Notes: a model not told the origin generated them from the sequence alone. A DNA stretch of 64,000 nt from Niabella yanshanensis (GCF_034424215.1 NZ_CP139960.1:1302001-1366000), one strand, 5' to 3'; positions 27,361-34,682 are shown, counted from the first letter of the stretch. Made by a program: numbers and translations.

Positions 27361-27849
27361 ATGACAAAATCATTCATCCAGATCTTTCTCCTGCTGGCTA
27401 TCACAGCCCGGTTAACCGCCTGCAGCAAACAGGCTGCAGAGGTTGATAAAGAAGAAATAATAGAAACTGAAAACCTGGAGAAGGTATACGGCTGCACACA
27501 TACAACATCATTGCTATCCTACCGTACCTGGCCGGCAACAGGCATGCCCCGCTTATTTAAGATAACAAGCCAGAAAGATTTTGATCAGATAGTTAAAGGA
27601 GCCACCTGCTCGCCTGATATAGACTTTGGCCGGCACACACTGCTGATAGGTGTGGAGACACTCAACACAGGATACAGTGGTATTACCTATCGGCTCAGGA
27701 AAATAACAAAAGGCGGGCAGGATAGCCTGGAGCTTACCATAAGCTTTCAGTTAAATGCAGCTACTGTAATGTCTGAACCTACCTGGCATATATTAATACC
27801 CAAGCACCTTGAGCATATTCCTGTAAAGATCCATATTGAAAAGGAATAA
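27361..27849 (+). CDS. Hypothetical lipoprotein
   Basis: A 162-residue protein with a signal sequence and a cysteine at residue 20 (RLTACSK) that fits a Bacteroidota lipobox. The mature part holds two further cysteines (VYGCTHT and GATCSPD) and a beta-rich C-terminus. No family recognised. It starts 57 bases after the TonB receptor on the same strand and is probably part of the signalling operon. Confidence 0.7.
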   Translation: MTKSFIQIFLLLAITARLTACSKQAAEVDKEEIIETENLEKVYGCTHTTSLLSYRTWPATGMPRLFKITSQKDFDQIVKGATCSPDIDFGRHTLLIGVETLNTGYSGITYRLRKITKGGQDSLELTISFQLNAATVMSEPTWHILIPKHLEHIPVKIHIEKE

Positions 27850-27914
27850 AGTACCTAAAGCAATATTTTAAATATCACCCCCGTTATTCCTATGCCCTGG
27901 TAGTCTGATTTCTC

Positions 27915-28100
27915 TCAGGCTGCATCTTTTGTATTTTTTACCAACCCGATACCCGAGAAGAAAAAGATAAGCCCTATAATGCCCACAACTATTAATGTTG
28001 TATAATTAGCGCTCTTGTTGATGAGTTCGTAGCCCGTATAAATAAGGCCGATGATTCCTAAGATAGTCAATACGGTACCGAAAATGCGTTTTACATTCAT
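27915..28100 (-). CDS. Small two-helix membrane protein
   Basis: A 61-residue protein with two hydrophobic helices (about 7-24 and 34-54), separated by a short polar loop (ELINKSANY) and ending in a basic tail. The pattern resembles small uncharacterised Bacteroidota membrane proteins. It stands alone, convergent with the preceding operon. No function can be assigned. Confidence 0.65.
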   Translation of the reverse strand: MNVKRIFGTVLTILGIIGLIYTGYELINKSANYTTLIVVGIIGLIFFFSGIGLVKNTKDAA

Positions 28101-28242
28101 AATCCTGGTTTTTAGGATAGCTACGCAATATCTGTGCCTTAATAAGTATATCCTGGTAAGCCTAAGACAAACAGCATTACCGCCATAAGCTATTTAGCAA
28201 AAAAAGAATATCTTACAACCGATTGCAACAATACCATCGATT

Positions 28243-29538
28243 ATGATTTGTAAGCTGTTTTATAGTGCCGTTTTTCTGTTGATTACAATTACCGTATGCG
28301 CGCAACAACCTACCCCCCTGAAGCCGCGTATACTGATCAGCTCAGATATAGGAGGAACCGACCCCGATGACAACCAATCGCTGATCCATTTACTGATGTA
28401 TAGCGAAAAATTCAGGCTGGAAGGATTGATTTCTTCCCCGTCCTTTGGCGAAGGCAATAAGGAAGAAATTTTAAAAACCATCGACCTCTACGAAAAAGAC
28501 AGACCCAAACTGATCGCGCATGAAAAAGGAATGGCCTCACCTGAGTTCCTGAGATCGATCACCAAACAAGGCCGTAAAGGCGCTGCACCATTTAAAGGTT
28601 ATGATAAAGCAACCGAAGGATCTGACTGGATCATTCAATGTGCTATGAAGCAAGACAAAGAACCCTTATGGGTATTGGTATGGGGCGGACTGGAAGATGT
28701 GGCGCAGGCCCTGCATGATGCGCCGGGTATACAGGATAAGATCCGCATTTACTGGATCGGCGGCCCTAATAAAAAATGGAGCGCCAATGCTTACGCTTAT
28801 ATAGTAGCCCACTTCCCCAACCTCTGGTTTATTGAAAACAACTCCAGCTACTATGGCTTCTTTTCTCATAGCGATGAGCCGGATAGTGTAACTACTTCTA
28901 ATTACTACAATCAATACATACAAGGCAAAAGTTTCCTGGGCAAAGACTTTATCAATTATTACAAGGGCGAGATCAAGATGGGCGATACCCCTTCTTTACT
29001 TTATATGATGGATGGCAACCCCAAAGACCCCACCCGGGAGAGCTGGGGAGGCAGCTTTGAAAAGATCAGCTATAGCCCCAGAACAATACTAGAACACACC
29101 ACCACTGACAAAGACACGGTAGCCTACTGTTCTGTTTTAGAGTTCAGGTTTACCATCCCCGGCACAAAAGCAGTTAAAGATTCTGTTTACTTTTGGATGG
29201 AAGTACCTTATGGTAATACCGTGCAAAAATGGCCGGGCTATTATATCGGCAACGGTGTTTTCTCCTTGAGATATATTCCTAAAAAGGCTGAAACACTCCA
29301 TTACACTTTTACTTCTGACATTAAAGCGCTCGATGGCAAAAAAGGGACAATAGTGGTGGATAATCTCTGGCCCGGAAAGAAGGGGGTTGCCGACTATCAA
29401 CTCGGTACCAACTGGTACTCCGACAAACCCGACCCTGGTCTTTACTTTGGCAAGCTACAGGGCGGCAAAACCACTGCCAAATGGAAAAGTGCCATATTAA
29501 TGGATTGGGCCGGGCGATGGAAATGGCTCAACAATTAA
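28243..29538 (+). CDS. DUF1593 secreted protein, nucleoside-hydrolase-like
   Basis: A 431-residue secreted protein with signal peptide (ending VCAQQ). The N-terminal domain, about 25-270, matches DUF1593: SSDIGGTDPDDNQSLIHLLMYS resembles the metal-binding Asp cluster of nucleoside hydrolases (DTDPGxDDA). The C-terminal third is beta-rich and matches the domain often following DUF1593 (SYSPRTILEHTT to the final WAGRWKWL). Such proteins occur in polysaccharide-utilisation settings and are sometimes labelled cellulose-binding. No SusCD pair is next to it. The substrate is unknown. Confidence 0.85.
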   Translation: MICKLFYSAVFLLITITVCAQQPTPLKPRILISSDIGGTDPDDNQSLIHLLMYSEKFRLEGLISSPSFGEGNKEEILKTIDLYEKDRPKLIAHEKGMASPEFLRSITKQGRKGAAPFKGYDKATEGSDWIIQCAMKQDKEPLWVLVWGGLEDVAQALHDAPGIQDKIRIYWIGGPNKKWSANAYAYIVAHFPNLWFIENNSSYYGFFSHSDEPDSVTTSNYYNQYIQGKSFLGKDFINYYKGEIKMGDTPSLLYMMDGNPKDPTRESWGGSFEKISYSPRTILEHTTTDKDTVAYCSVLEFRFTIPGTKAVKDSVYFWMEVPYGNTVQKWPGYYIGNGVFSLRYIPKKAETLHYTFTSDIKALDGKKGTIVVDNLWPGKKGVADYQLGTNWYSDKPDPGLYFGKLQGGKTTAKWKSAILMDWAGRWKWLNN

Positions 29539-29609
29539 CAGCTTAAAATATCCGGGGCAATCGTTCTAAAATTTAACCTGTTTTTACAACAGTAATACTT
29601 TAGTAACAC

Positions 29610-29617
29610 TATATTTG
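29610..29617 (+). promoter_or_regulatory. -7 box before small membrane protein gene
   Basis: TATATTTG lies 6 bases before a GTG at 29624. As at ispH, a start this close gives an almost leaderless mRNA and favours GTG 29624 over the TTG at 29615 that overlaps the box. Confidence 0.45.
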
Positions 29618-29623
29618 AAAATT

Positions 29624-30022
29624 GTGCAAAAAGCAATCCTTTATATCAGAAAATACAAACAACTTATCCTGGTTGGTTTACTGGTGTTTGGATTGGCGCC
29701 CTGCACCGTTAAAGAGGCCTGGTTATCCATCGCTGGTTTGGATTATACTAAACCACTCAATGGATCTAAAACCACCACCTCGGGTCAGCAATGCCAGTAT
29801 AGTTATATAAGTGCGCGAAAGATGGACGTTCAGCAAAAGATACGCGTCAACAAAAAACTCCTTTCCAACTATCTACCGGGCAAAACTTACACGACAACAG
29901 CAGCAGAAATCCGCTCCCGGGATTCCTTCTATTTCAGGGCCAATAGCCCCCCTATCTATATTTTATATAAACGTTTAAAGCTGGGTATGGTATTGCATGG
30001 GTGCAATACACATCTTCGCTAA
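29624..30022 (+). CDS. Hypothetical protein with one N-terminal TM helix
   Basis: A 132-residue protein with a GTG start. One hydrophobic helix (LILVGLLVFGLAPCTV) near residues 14-30 is followed by a soluble stretch with the segment KEAWLSIAGLDYTKPLNGSKTT. The last ~25 residues run into the repeat-rich region downstream and may not be native. No known domain. Confidence 0.55.
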   Translation: MQKAILYIRKYKQLILVGLLVFGLAPCTVKEAWLSIAGLDYTKPLNGSKTTTSGQQCQYSYISARKMDVQQKIRVNKKLLSNYLPGKTYTTTAAEIRSRDSFYFRANSPPIYILYKRLKLGMVLHGCNTHLR

Positions 30023-30448
30023 AGTCATGCCCGCCCGTGCCGGTACGCCTGCCTGACCGGACGGGCTGGGACGGGGTGGCCTCTCCTAAATAGCAGAGAC
30101 TTACCCGCGGCGAGCGCATCAGTCATTAATATATCGCTGCCCTGCAGTTTTACCGCATTTATGTCTATTCTTTTACTAATATATCGCAGCTACGCTGCTT
30201 TTATTATGGTGATCGTTGCCGCATAGCGGCATCGTATTAATGGAGGCCATAATAATTTGTTAGTTACCGGAGCTGCATAGCAGTGATATATGCTGAGAGG
30301 AATTGATACGGTCGCCCCGGAGACAGCCCCACAGGCTCAAAAGAACCTACAAAAGGAAGTATAGCATAAAGCGAGAATCTGAATGACACCCCGTAGTATT
30401 TACCAACGGCAATTTATCTCTTTTTACGTTTATTAAAATATCAGTTAC
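30023..30448. repeat. Cluster of short palindromic repeats (REP-like)
   Basis: This gene-free stretch begins with a GC-rich imperfect palindrome (about 30030-30080). It continues with four short hairpins built on one theme, each next to ATATATCG/CGATATAT or ATCGT: CGCTGCCCTGCAG (about 30137), GCAGCTACGCTGC (about 30187), TGCCGCATAGCGGCA (about 30217) and GCTGCATAGCAG (about 30270). Their spacing is 30-55 bases. The style fits the dispersed palindromic repeats of Chitinophagaceae genomes. No coding frame is convincing. Confidence 0.6.
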
Positions 30449-31465
30449 ATGAATTTGACTTATAAAGCAATGCCGGCTAACCCCGCCGGGCTTTTTACAT
30501 TGGCCCTGCGCTGGGTGATCGGCTGGACCTATTTCTCAGCATTCTGGAGGCGGCTCATCCTGGAAAACAAACTCGTCCCTAATGAAGCCGGGTATATCGG
30601 CGAAAAGTTCAACCATTTTCTTCCTAATGCATTAGGCATCCGATCCCTTATCGAATACCTGGTTTCGCACCCGGAAGCCCTGCAGGGTGCTATGATCGCT
30701 TTTACCATTATAGAAGTCATTGTCGGATTACTGCTGATGCTGGGCCTGTTTACCAGGCTCATGAGCATCGGTGTGATGCTGCTTGCTCTTGGCATACTGC
30801 TGGGTTCGGGCTGGCTGGGCACTACCTGCCTGGATGAATGGCAAATAGGTGTGCTGGGCATTGCGGGGGGCTTTACTATATTTCTGAGCGGCAGCAGCGC
30901 TTTTTCGCTGGACCACTACCTGGCCCAAAAGAAGCACCCTATAAGCCAAAAGAAATGGTTTACCTGGGCCGGCTCAGGTGCATTGCCGGTTGGCCGCCTG
31001 CGTCCCCTGGTTTTAATAATATCCCTGCTGATAGCCGCCTTAACACTGTTCACCAATCAATATTTCCATGGCGGCGTTTGGGGAAAGCTCCATAACAAAT
31101 CTGTTAAACCCAAAGTAGAGATCTCCAACATCCGCTATACTGAGGGGGAGCTGAGCTTGCAGCTTTTCAGAACGGAAGGCGCCGACGTATATGGTTCTTT
31201 TTTGATTGGCATAGCCCTGCTCAATGACCGGGGAGATACCATCCGATCACTAGGGCAAAAGGAGTTATCACAGTTTCCACCGAAAAAGATCAGGAATCAT
31301 TTTGTTGCCAAAATCAAACCGGGAAAGCATAGTTTAATTTTACCCCTGGGCGCCAAAGCAAACCTGTTCATTCCGGCAAAGGGTTTGAATGCTTATCAGA
31401 AATATATCATCCGGCTGACCGACATCAGCGGGATAAGCTGGGAAGAAGGTTTTAAGATCGATTGA
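30449..31465 (+). CDS. DoxD-DoxA fusion (thiosulfate:quinone oxidoreductase-like)
   Basis: A 338-residue membrane protein. The N-terminal ~190 residues match the DoxD/DoxX membrane domain with about four or five helices (FTLALRWVIGWTYFSAFWRR, LLMLGLFTRLMSIGVMLL, GSGWLGTTCLDEWQIGVLGI). A further helix precedes the C-terminal periplasmic DoxA-like domain (about 225-338, FHGGVWGKLHNKS onward). In Acidianus the two parts are separate subunits of thiosulfate:quinone oxidoreductase; fused forms occur in Bacteroidota. Actual thiosulfate oxidation is unproven here. Confidence 0.85.
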   Translation: MNLTYKAMPANPAGLFTLALRWVIGWTYFSAFWRRLILENKLVPNEAGYIGEKFNHFLPNALGIRSLIEYLVSHPEALQGAMIAFTIIEVIVGLLLMLGLFTRLMSIGVMLLALGILLGSGWLGTTCLDEWQIGVLGIAGGFTIFLSGSSAFSLDHYLAQKKHPISQKKWFTWAGSGALPVGRLRPLVLIISLLIAALTLFTNQYFHGGVWGKLHNKSVKPKVEISNIRYTEGELSLQLFRTEGADVYGSFLIGIALLNDRGDTIRSLGQKELSQFPPKKIRNHFVAKIKPGKHSLILPLGAKANLFIPAKGLNAYQKYIIRLTDISGISWEEGFKID

Positions 31466-31507
31466 ATATTATTTCAAAAACAGTCCCGTCATTCATCATA
31501 AAACAGT

Positions 31508-31529
31508 CCCCGGGTTAGAAACCCCGGGG
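31508..31529 (+). terminator. GC-rich hairpin after DoxDA gene
   Basis: CCCCGGGTT faces AACCCCGGGG around a short AGA loop, 42 bases after the DoxDA stop. There is no strong T-run. Confidence 0.55.
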
Positions 31530-31578
31530 CTTATCTACATTGCTTGCCAAAACAGCCACTCCACCTAAAAACCGGCTT

Positions 31579-31692
31579 ATGAATAAAAAAAGATGCTGCT
31601 GGTCGCTCGTTGCAATCATCACTACCTCAACATACCTTTTCCTGCAGTGCAATAAAGCGAAGAGCCGGGGCATAACAATCAGTAAACAATAA
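31579..31692 (+). CDS. Possible 37-residue peptide with signal-like N-terminus
   Basis: An open frame MNKKRCCWSLVAIITTSTYL followed by FLQCNK and a short basic tail. A positively charged start and hydrophobic core end at a Cys, resembling a lipoprotein signal with a weak lipobox. It may be a tiny lipoprotein or the 5' remnant of a longer one. The region up to 31983 shows only one more short frame (31841-31969 plus, 42 codons). Confidence 0.35.
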   Translation: MNKKRCCWSLVAIITTSTYLFLQCNKAKSRGITISKQ

Positions 31693-31983
31693 GTATGCCT
31701 AGTCCCATTTGCTTATTCTCGTCCATGTGTCAGTGGCTTCTCCAGGCTTATTGCATTACAATCAGACACAGGCGTTCTTTCTTCAGCATCATCGGTAATA
31801 GCTCTCTATAGTTGACCGAAGAAAGCAGCTGGGGAAATCAATGGCACAATATATAAAAGCGGCTTTGCTGATTTTAAATCAACAGCCAGCTTTAACTTTT
31901 GTAGCTATCCCGACAAAAAGAAGTGAGATGAGAGATACGCTGTCACAGCTGCAAATCAATCTATAGCATCCTTTGATTCAACA

Positions 31984-32364
31984 CTACAATGACTCTTCAA
32001 TAACCGGAGTAGTCCTGCTTGCATAAAAGTCAACCCGGTCGCGAATATAATCAATACTAAAAGGCTTATTAATAAACTCGTCGGCCCCGGCGTCCATAGC
32101 GGCCCGGGCAATATCTGCCGTCGCTGAAGTTATCAGTACCGGTACCTGGTTGAACTGCGTATGATTTTTAATATACTTACACAATTCTAACCCGTTATAA
32201 CCCGGTAGCCGGTAGTCAACAATGAACAGATCGGGAATAGCGTTGAGGCCGGTAAGAATGACGTCTCCGTGTTCCAAACTGGTCACCCGATAATTTTCTT
32301 TAAAAAGGATATCAAAAATTTCCAGAATGCCAGCATCGTCTTCTACTACAATTATTTGCTTCAT
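31984..32364 (-). CDS. Stand-alone response regulator receiver
   Basis: A 126-residue CheY-like receiver with no output domain. The acidic pocket is VVEDDAG near the N-terminus, the phospho-acceptor is Asp50 in FIVDYRLPG, the conserved Thr/Ser is in LITSATA, and the Lys is in NKPFS. ATG 32364 (MKQIIVVEDD) is preferred over the upstream frame start at 32439, which adds 25 residues not seen in the family. No kinase is adjacent, so it probably serves a remote phosphorelay. Confidence 0.92.
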   Translation of the reverse strand: MKQIIVVEDDAGILEIFDILFKENYRVTSLEHGDVILTGLNAIPDLFIVDYRLPGYNGLELCKYIKNHTQFNQVPVLITSATADIARAAMDAGADEFINKPFSIDYIRDRVDFYASRTTPVIEESL

Positions 32365-32705
32365 AACACAACATTTTAAAGCATTTTCATCATCCCGGTG
32401 ACCGGTGAAAATGCAGGTGCCAATACACACTAAGAGCATGCATTACCACAGTTAATAAAAAGAAGCTCTGGATTAATAGAAGGTGTGCAAAATCGGTTTG
32501 GGCGGGAATCTGGTTCCTAAGAATGAAGAGCGACCCATGTCTTTGATCTTATCGCGATACAAATCCCTATGCATTGCGGTTACATAAAGGTACTCTTATT
32601 ATATGACAGTGAAGAATAACCTTACACACTGTGATTTGCTTTAGAGCACTTATGATCTGCGACATTAAACCACTGGAAATAAGCAACGTCACAAAGGGCG
32701 AATAC

Positions 32706-32843
32706 TCAGTGTATTAGCAAAGCAGCAGCCTGCTTCGTGCCCATCAATGTTGCAAACCCGCCTGCGTATTCATTAGGCCTTGCTAAACTTAAGATAGTAT
32801 CCAGACCCTGAGCCCCTAACTTTGCCGTATGGATATGAGGCAT
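32706..32843 (-). CDS. Possible 45-residue protein
   Basis: A short reverse-strand frame starting MPHIHTAKLGAQGLD and continuing with a protein-like, low-bias sequence (LARPNEYAGGFATLMG). The frame stays open upstream into the rlmH promoter, so it may be the end of a decayed gene. No family recognised. The rest of 32440-32883 shows nothing else. Confidence 0.25.
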   Translation of the reverse strand: MPHIHTAKLGAQGLDTILSLARPNEYAGGFATLMGTKQAAALLIH

Positions 32844-32883
32844 TTTTTTATTCGCAACCCACTCCTTTAATTTATATATTGAT

Positions 32884-33357
32884 ATGAAAATCTTTTTCTG
32901 GTCTATTGGAAAAAATCATGACACTTATGTAAAATCGGGTATCGAAGACTTTTCCAAAAGAATTAACAACTATTTCAAGCTGGATTGGGAAATTATTGCT
33001 CCGCTAAAAAATGCCGCCAAAATGAGCATAGACGATATCAAAAAAAACGAAGGCGAATTGATCTTATCCAAAGTTCAAAAGGAGGATTTCCTGGTTGCCC
33101 TGGATGAAAGAGGCACGCAACTCAGTTCGGAAGGACTGGCTCAGCAAATACAGCTATGTGCTAACAACTCCAGTAAAAGAGTTATCTTTTTAATAGGTGG
33201 CGCTTTTGGTATACATGACGCTGTGCTAAACAGAGCCAACTTTAAATGGAGCTTATCAAAACTGGTATTCCCCCACCAGCTGGTAAGGCTGATATTAGCT
33301 GAACAAGTATATAGAGCCTGCACCATTTTAAAAAACGAGAAATATCATCATCAATAA
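32884..33357 (+). CDS. rlmH: 23S rRNA (pseudouridine1915-N3)-methyltransferase
   Basis: A 157-residue SPOUT-class methyltransferase that methylates pseudouridine 1915 in helix 69 of 23S rRNA. The SAM-binding knot includes VALDERGTQLSSE and FLIGGAFGIHDAV. The C-terminal LSKLVFPHQLVRLILAEQVYRA and KYHH end are diagnostic. Length matches E. coli RlmH (155). It is followed after 7 bases by a small membrane protein gene, probably one transcript. Confidence 0.96.
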   Translation: MKIFFWSIGKNHDTYVKSGIEDFSKRINNYFKLDWEIIAPLKNAAKMSIDDIKKNEGELILSKVQKEDFLVALDERGTQLSSEGLAQQIQLCANNSSKRVIFLIGGAFGIHDAVLNRANFKWSLSKLVFPHQLVRLILAEQVYRACTILKNEKYHHQ

Positions 33358-33364
33358 GTACCCG

Positions 33365-33742
33365 TTGAAATACCGCATCATTATTTTATTAAGCTTTTTT
33401 GCAGGTAGTTTGATCTCGCTGGCAAGCCTTATCATCATCAGGGAGCAACAGCCCCATCCTCTGCACACCCACCCCGGTAATGATATGGTAGGCTTAGCTT
33501 ATGGCCTGGCTGTTGGCTTTAATATAGTGCTGGCGCTTTGTTCTTTACCTTCCTTGCTGGCGCCGGCACGGGTAACAAATAAAGCATGGCTACCAGCTTT
33601 GTTACTGCTCGGTCTGCCCTTAGCTTTCACCCTATATAGCGCCATTGGACTGGATGCTTATGCGCTACTCTACTGCTTACCTTACCTGCTGGTAAGTTCT
33701 GTTTTATTCATCTTTCGTGTCAGAAAAGAGAGGCGCTTATAA
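33365..33742 (+). CDS. Small polytopic membrane protein
   Basis: A 125-residue hydrophobic protein with four predicted helices (about 5-22, 40-60, 72-90, 95-115) and a basic C-terminus (RVRKERRL). The start is a TTG only 7 bases after the rlmH stop; no ATG near the beginning fits better. No family recognised. Confidence 0.6.
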   Translation: MKYRIIILLSFFAGSLISLASLIIIREQQPHPLHTHPGNDMVGLAYGLAVGFNIVLALCSLPSLLAPARVTNKAWLPALLLLGLPLAFTLYSAIGLDAYALLYCLPYLLVSSVLFIFRVRKERRL

Positions 33743-33786
33743 TCGCCCTTCATCATTACCTTGTGCTTTAAAAAAGAAGCTCCGAT

Positions 33787-33954
33787 ATGCGTTATGATAC
33801 CTATAATACCGACGTAAAGGAGGGAACCATTTATAGCTACCCATTTAATAAATACTACAAAATTATATCACTAAACAGCTTCGCTGAATTTCGCGCAAAA
33901 TACTCAAATCTCCTACCTATATTTCGCATACCGGTCCGTGACCAAAGCAAATAA
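33787..33954 (+). CDS. Hypothetical 55-residue protein, possibly truncated
   Basis: An open frame MRYDTYNTDVKEGTIYSYPF ending in IPVRDQSK. It lies directly before an insertion-sequence-like stretch and the damaged GIY-YIG copy, so it may be the 5' part of a gene cut by that event. No domain recognised. Confidence 0.35.
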   Translation: MRYDTYNTDVKEGTIYSYPFNKYYKIISLNSFAEFRAKYSNLLPIFRIPVRDQSK

Positions 33955-33989
33955 TGGCTGGCTTCAGGTTTGCTAACTTTTGGAGCAAT

Positions 33990-34068
33990 TGTATTGCGTT
34001 GACGATAGGAAGTGAACAATCCCCCAATTTGAATTGATCCCCAAATATTCAACTTGATCCATGTAAAT
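33990..34068. mobile_element. Possible insertion-sequence end remnant
   Basis: On the reverse strand the stretch reads GGATCAAGTTGAATATTTGG, GGATCAATTCAAATTGGGGG, then ATTGTTCACTTCC. Repeated GGATCAA-type units of this kind are seen at IS21-family ends in Bacteroidota. There is no transposase. It begins exactly where the duplicated GIY-YIG coding sequence stops (after MPHYV). Confidence 0.35.
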
Positions 34069-34166
34069 ACATAGTGAGGCATCAGGAGGGGTGTCTTTAA
34101 GAGTTATAAAGCAAAAGGCTCCGATTACTCAGAGCCTTTTTGCGGACCGGACGGGACTCGAACCCG
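34069..34166 (-). repeat. 98-bp direct repeat, copy A (tRNA-Asp 3' end, terminator, leader)
   Basis: Identical to 34444-34541 except for one base (GAGTT versus GGGTT). In reverse-strand order it contains the tRNA-Asp T arm and acceptor 3' strand, a terminator hairpin (34113-34140), a leader and the first five codons of a GIY-YIG gene (start at 34082, MPHYV). After those codons the frame runs into the insertion-sequence-like stretch. Confidence 0.9.
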
Positions 34167-34195
34167 TCCCGGCTCAGCCGGGACCGTGACAGGCC
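34143..34195 (-). pseudogene. Partial tRNA-Asp (3' half)
   Basis: It carries the anticodon-loop segment CCTGTCACGG, the T arm CGGGTTCGAGTCCCG and the acceptor 3' strand TCCGGTCCG of tRNA-Asp. The 5' half is missing. In place of the variable region is a perfect palindrome GTCCCGGCT-C-AGCCGGGAC (34166-34184). It directly follows the GIY-YIG stop codon. Confidence 0.85.
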
Positions 34196-34196
34196 C

Positions 34197-34457
34197 TTAG
34201 CCTAAAAGATTGGTAGGCTGCGTAACCAGCCATTCGAAATACTCTTTCTTGCATTTCTTTAATTCCTTTTCTCTTATAAGAGCAGATTTTTTGTCCGAAT
34301 GCAATTCAACATAAATCAACACCCATGGACATTTTGACGATGTAAATGTTGATAGTCCTTCATTGTGCTCGCTAATCCTGCGCTCATAATCCGCTGTATA
34401 TCCCTTATAATAAGTGCCGTCTTTCAAACTTTTGATAATATAAACATAGTGAGGCAT
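34197..34457 (-). CDS. Small GIY-YIG nuclease, tRNA-associated
   Basis: An 86-residue single-domain GIY-YIG protein of the UPF0213/YhbQ type. The first motif is the YVYIIKS strand and the second is YYKGYT, followed by the conserved ADYERRISEHN with the catalytic Arg region. The metal-binding Glu would lie in IREKELKKC. There is no DNA-binding module. It lies 60 bases downstream of intact tRNA-Asp on the same strand, after that tRNA's terminator. Its stop codon abuts a copy of the tRNA-Asp 3' half. The position between two tRNA 3' ends, inside a 98-bp direct repeat, suggests a minimal homing-like mobile gene rather than a repair enzyme. Confidence 0.88.
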   Translation of the reverse strand: MPHYVYIIKSLKDGTYYKGYTADYERRISEHNEGLSTFTSSKCPWVLIYVELHSDKKSALIREKELKKCKKEYFEWLVTQPTNLLG

Positions 34458-34541
34458 CAGGAGGGGTGTCTTTAAGGGTTATAAAGCAAAAGGCTCCGAT
34501 TACTCAGAGCCTTTTTGCGGACCGGACGGGACTCGAACCCG
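34444..34541 (-). repeat. 98-bp direct repeat, copy B
   Basis: The proximal copy of the repeat at 34069-34166, offset 375 bases. It joins the 3' part of the intact tRNA-Asp (from the T arm), the terminator, the leader and the first codons of the intact GIY-YIG gene. Confidence 0.9.
34488..34515 (-). terminator. Terminator of tRNA-Asp
   Basis: AAAAGGCTC pairs with GAGCCTTTT around a 10-base loop, starting 3 bases after the tRNA 3' end. The same hairpin is duplicated at 34113-34140. Confidence 0.8.
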
Positions 34542-34591
34542 CGACCTCCGCCGTGACAGGGCGGCATTCTAACCAACTGAACTACCGATCC
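34518..34591 (-). tRNA. tRNA-Asp(GTC)
   Basis: A complete cloverleaf on the reverse strand: acceptor GGATCGG/CCGGTCC, D arm GTTC...GAAT, anticodon loop CTGTCAC (anticodon GTC), T arm CGGGTTCGAGTCCCG and discriminator G. It ends CA but not full CCA. It is the intact source of the partial copy at 34143-34195. Confidence 0.95.
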
Positions 34592-34682
34592 TTTCAAATT
34601 GGGAGTGCAAATATAGGAGCGTAAAAATTAATAGCCAAACAATTTTAAAAAAATTTTTCTACTTTTTTTTTATTTTGGCGCT

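Noticed and set aside
29622-29810. Alternative forward frame overlapping the 29624 gene
   Set aside because: It is in another frame and lacks the hydrophobic N-terminus and promoter spacing that support the 29624 GTG gene.
30023-30448. Hairpin cluster as a CRISPR array
   Set aside because: Units are not identical, spacing is irregular and there are no cas genes.
33855-34082. A 75-codon reverse-strand frame starting MPHYV
   Set aside because: Only the first five codons match the GIY-YIG gene; the rest runs through an IS-like stretch and unrelated DNA, so it is not reported as a gene.
34143-34195. Second functional tRNA-Asp
   Set aside because: It lacks the acceptor 5' strand, D arm and half of the anticodon stem.
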